From the NCBI RefSeq assembly GCF_009909195.1, contig NZ_JAAAMU010000002.1, positions 62,001 through 126,000 of the forward strand: 64,000 bases of DNA, given 5' to 3'. How positions within the stretch are numbered: the stretch's first letter is position 1; each line of letters begins with the position of its first letter. The DNA is from Paenibacillus sacheonensis (GTDB lineage Bacteria; Bacillota; Bacilli; Paenibacillales; Paenibacillaceae). This document shows positions 62,092 to 64,000 of this stretch, piece by piece. The position numbers were made by a program, and so were the translations under genes. The notes beneath the pieces were generated by a model. That model saw nothing but the letters and a program-made list of their open reading frames with translations, searched no databases and had not been told where the DNA came from.

Positions 62092-63078
62092 ATGCAATAT
62101 CGGCTATTAGGCCGCAGCGGGCTCGCGGTTTCGGAACTATGCCTGGGCACGATGACCTTCGGCAATACGACAAGCGAATCGGATTCCATCGCGATGATGC
62201 ATGATTTTCTCGACAGGGGCGGGAACTTCCTGGATACCGCCAACGTATATGTACAAGGCCGCTCGGAAACGATCGTGGGCAAAGCGATCAAGAACAGGCG
62301 ATCGGATGTCGTGCTTGCCACGAAAGTCCGGTTCATGACCGGCGAGCATCCGAACAGCGGCGGCGTCTCGCGCAAGCATATCATGGATGCGGTCGAAGCG
62401 AGCCTGAAGCGGCTGGATACCGATTATATCGACCTCTACCAAGTTCATGTATGGGATCATGCAACGCCGATCGAAGAAACGATGCGCGCACTGGATGATC
62501 TGATTACGGCAGGGAAAGTGCGATATATCGGCTGTTCGAATTTCTTTGCATGGCAGCTCATGAAGTCGCTTGCTGTCAGCGACCGCAATCATTATGCCCG
62601 CTTTATATCCATTCAGCCGCAATACAGCCTTGTCAGCAGGGAAATGGACCGCGAGATGCTGTCTCTCTGCCTCGAGGAAAATGTCGGCATCATTCCATGG
62701 GCTCCGCTTGGCGGAGGCTTCCTAACGGGGCGCTATTCCAATGAAGAACCGACAGCCGGACGGTTAACGGCGAAGCAAGGAGAGAGCTCCTGGGCTCTTC
62801 GGGCGACGGAGAAGAATTTCGCGATTCTCGAAGCGGTGCGAGCTGCCGCCGAAAGATTGGACAAGACGCCATCGCAAGTGGCATTAGCTTGGCTGCTGCG
62901 TCGTGAGGGCATCACCTCTCCGATCTTCGGCGCAAGCACGCTGGCGCAATACGAAGACAATATGGGTGCCATTGGCTGGACAATGCCGGACGAGGTGTGG
63001 CAGACGTTGAACGAAGTCAGCGCATTGCCTAGCGAATACCCGAACCGGTTTATCGCGAAGTTCGCCCGGCCGTTTTAA
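62092..63078 (+). CDS. Aldo/keto reductase
   Basis: 328 residues, the usual length. The catalytic tetrad is D and Y in FLDTANVYVQGRSE, K in LATKVRF and H in YQVHVWDHATP; the NADPH-binding end reads SPIFGASTLAQYEDNM. It reduces aldehydes or ketones with NADPH; the substrate is open. GGAGGG lies 8 bases before the ATG. It starts 36 bases after the DUF896 gene and may be transcribed with it. Confidence 0.92.
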   Translation: MQYRLLGRSGLAVSELCLGTMTFGNTTSESDSIAMMHDFLDRGGNFLDTANVYVQGRSETIVGKAIKNRRSDVVLATKVRFMTGEHPNSGGVSRKHIMDAVEASLKRLDTDYIDLYQVHVWDHATPIEETMRALDDLITAGKVRYIGCSNFFAWQLMKSLAVSDRNHYARFISIQPQYSLVSREMDREMLSLCLEENVGIIPWAPLGGGFLTGRYSNEEPTAGRLTAKQGESSWALRATEKNFAILEAVRAAAERLDKTPSQVALAWLLRREGITSPIFGASTLAQYEDNMGAIGWTMPDEVWQTLNEVSALPSEYPNRFIAKFARPF

Positions 63079-63129
63079 CGGAACCATTGCAAGATGAGAA
63101 AGGCTTGAGCATGTTAAGGGGGATCAACC

Positions 63130-63651
63130 GTGTCGAGATCGTGGCAGCGTAAAGTACAGAAAAATCAAGAGCAAATTAACAAGCAGCGCAAGAAACACGG
63201 GCAAAGTCCGCTGATGGCGGCAAAATCCAGCAAAGAGGGTCTCGATACGTATCGGGGCCGCAGTTATCTGATGCCGGCCTTTTTGCTGCTCTTCATCTTG
63301 TTCTACGTCATCGTAACCGTCACTTCGAAGGAATTCAAGCCGGACGACACGATGTTCTGGGTGACAATCGGGCTGTATATCTTGCTCGCTGGCGTGTTCA
63401 CGCTGCGCAGGCCGTATCTGTCCGTGGGCCGCGACTTCGTGCGTTCCCGCCGGATGACAGGGGACCGCGACGTGAACGTTTCCAATATTAAGGGGATTAC
63501 CTCTCAGAAGGGATACGTCATCATCGAGCAGCACAAAGGCGGCAATTGGGTTTACTCCCGCGTCATGAACCGTTACCCGACCGAGGTCATGGCGGTTCGT
63601 CTGAAAGCTTTCGCGGAACAGCACGGAATACCGTTTACCGAAAAACAATAA
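63130..63651 (+). CDS. Small membrane protein of unknown function
   Basis: 173 residues. A charged N-terminus (RKVQKNQEQINKQRKKHG) is followed by two membrane helices (LMPAFLLLFILFYVIVTVT and MFWVTIGLYILLAGVFTL) and a C-terminal soluble region that resembles a PH-like fold in hydrophobic pattern (FVRSRRMTGDRDVNVSNIKGITSQKGYVIIEQ). GTG start with GGGG upstream. It is close to the aldo/keto reductase and 21 bases before the HAD gene, so it may be part of their unit. Confidence 0.72.
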   Translation: MSRSWQRKVQKNQEQINKQRKKHGQSPLMAAKSSKEGLDTYRGRSYLMPAFLLLFILFYVIVTVTSKEFKPDDTMFWVTIGLYILLAGVFTLRRPYLSVGRDFVRSRRMTGDRDVNVSNIKGITSQKGYVIIEQHKGGNWVYSRVMNRYPTEVMAVRLKAFAEQHGIPFTEKQ

Positions 63652-63672
63652 GAGTGGAGTGCACGAGAGACC

Positions 63673-64000
63673 ATGGCTAAACAAGCAGTTCTGTTCGATT
63701 TGGATGATACGCTGTTGTGGGATGACCGCAGCGTGCAGGAAGCGTTCGACGCGACCTGCGAGGCGGGCGCCGCTCAAACCGGCGTAGATGCGAAAGCGTT
63801 GGAAGAAGCAGTTCGCCGCGAGGCTCGCGGGCTTTATGAATCGTATGAGACTTTCCCGTTCACCAAGATGATCGGCATCAACCCGTTCGAGGGACTGTGG
63901 GCGAATTTCCTTGAGGGGGAGCAGGAAGAATTCCGCAAGCTTCAGCAGCTGGCACCCGGTTACCGCAAGGATGCTTGGACGCGCGGGCTGCTGGCTCTCG
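63673..64000 (+). CDS. HAD-family hydrolase, 3' end cut by window
   Basis: 109 codons are present before the window ends. The first catalytic motif is complete: AVLFDLDDTLLWDDRS (D-x-D-x-T), with the nucleophile Asp. The following helical cap (EAFDATCEAGAAQTG, ALEEAVRREARGLYESYE) resembles YjjG/YsaA-type phosphatases. Motifs II-IV lie outside the window. GAGAG is seen before ATG 63673. Confidence 0.88.
   Translation, partial: MAKQAVLFDLDDTLLWDDRSVQEAFDATCEAGAAQTGVDAKALEEAVRREARGLYESYETFPFTKMIGINPFEGLWANFLEGEQEEFRKLQQLAPGYRKDAWTRGLLAL

Noticed and set aside
1-64000. CRISPR arrays, tRNA/rRNA genes, IS elements or prophage
   Set aside because: No regularly spaced repeats, no transposase or phage-type proteins and no cloverleaf or rRNA-like sequence were recognised on reading the window.

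Overview
The window is from a GC-rich, endospore-forming Firmicute of the Paenibacillaceae type (Paenibacillus or Cohnella-like). The evidence is the gene set and order: cotE, mutS-mutL-miaA-hfq, spoVK-hflX-glnR-glnA and lexA/yneA are Bacilli-type blocks; ytxJ implies bacillithiol; YesM/YesN-type two-component genes beside LplABC-type sugar transporters are characteristic of Paenibacillus. The assignment rests on gene content only; no rRNA or tRNA gene was seen.

Layout. 1-2.9 kb: an oxidative catabolic trio (amidohydrolase cut by the window edge, Rieske oxygenase, phytanoyl-CoA-type dioxygenase). 3-5 kb: phasin-like protein plus UbiB kinase. 5.2-7.9 kb: an SsuABC/ThiXYZ-type importer. 7.9-11 kb: methyltransferase, DinB protein, phosphodiester glycosidase with a coiled-coil membrane partner. 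11.3-26.1 kb: a glycan-utilisation locus with histidine kinase, AraC-type regulator, lipoprotein binding protein, two permeases, and three glycosidases (GH125 alpha-mannosidase, a large GH42-like enzyme, GH38 alpha-mannosidase), pointing to import and trimming of alpha-mannosides.

26.5-38.9 kb is mixed: a PAS-GGDEF-EAL protein, ytxJ, a secreted GH18 enzyme with six N-terminal repeats, small membrane and hypothetical genes, beta-carbonic anhydrase, HesB-like protein, M32 carboxypeptidase, an MmyB-type regulator divergent from a stand-alone FabF, and a FUSC-type membrane protein. 39-49 kb: cotE, an amidoligase-like gene, then mutS, mutL, a methyltransferase, miaA and hfq; mutL to hfq are joined by stop/start overlaps. 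48.8-64 kb: class A penicillin-binding protein, lipoprotein cyclophilin, DUF402 and YdcF proteins, spoVK, hflX, a methionine gamma-lyase-like enzyme, glnR-glnA, a duplicated unknown protein, lexA divergent from yneA, a DUF896 protein, an aldo/keto reductase, a small membrane protein and a truncated HAD hydrolase.

Regulatory signals readable in the sequence include a GlnR box with a near-consensus promoter before glnR, a cluster of five SOS-box-like sites between lexA and yneA, a sigma-E-type promoter before spoVK, a sigma-K-type promoter before cotE, a cre/LacI-like operator over the start of the sugar-transport operon, and many intrinsic terminators. The least explained items are the structured repeat between the two sugar permeases, the amidohydrolase-Rieske-PhyH trio, the amidoligase-like gene beside cotE, and the internally duplicated protein at 59.8 kb. 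No CRISPR array, IS element or prophage was seen.
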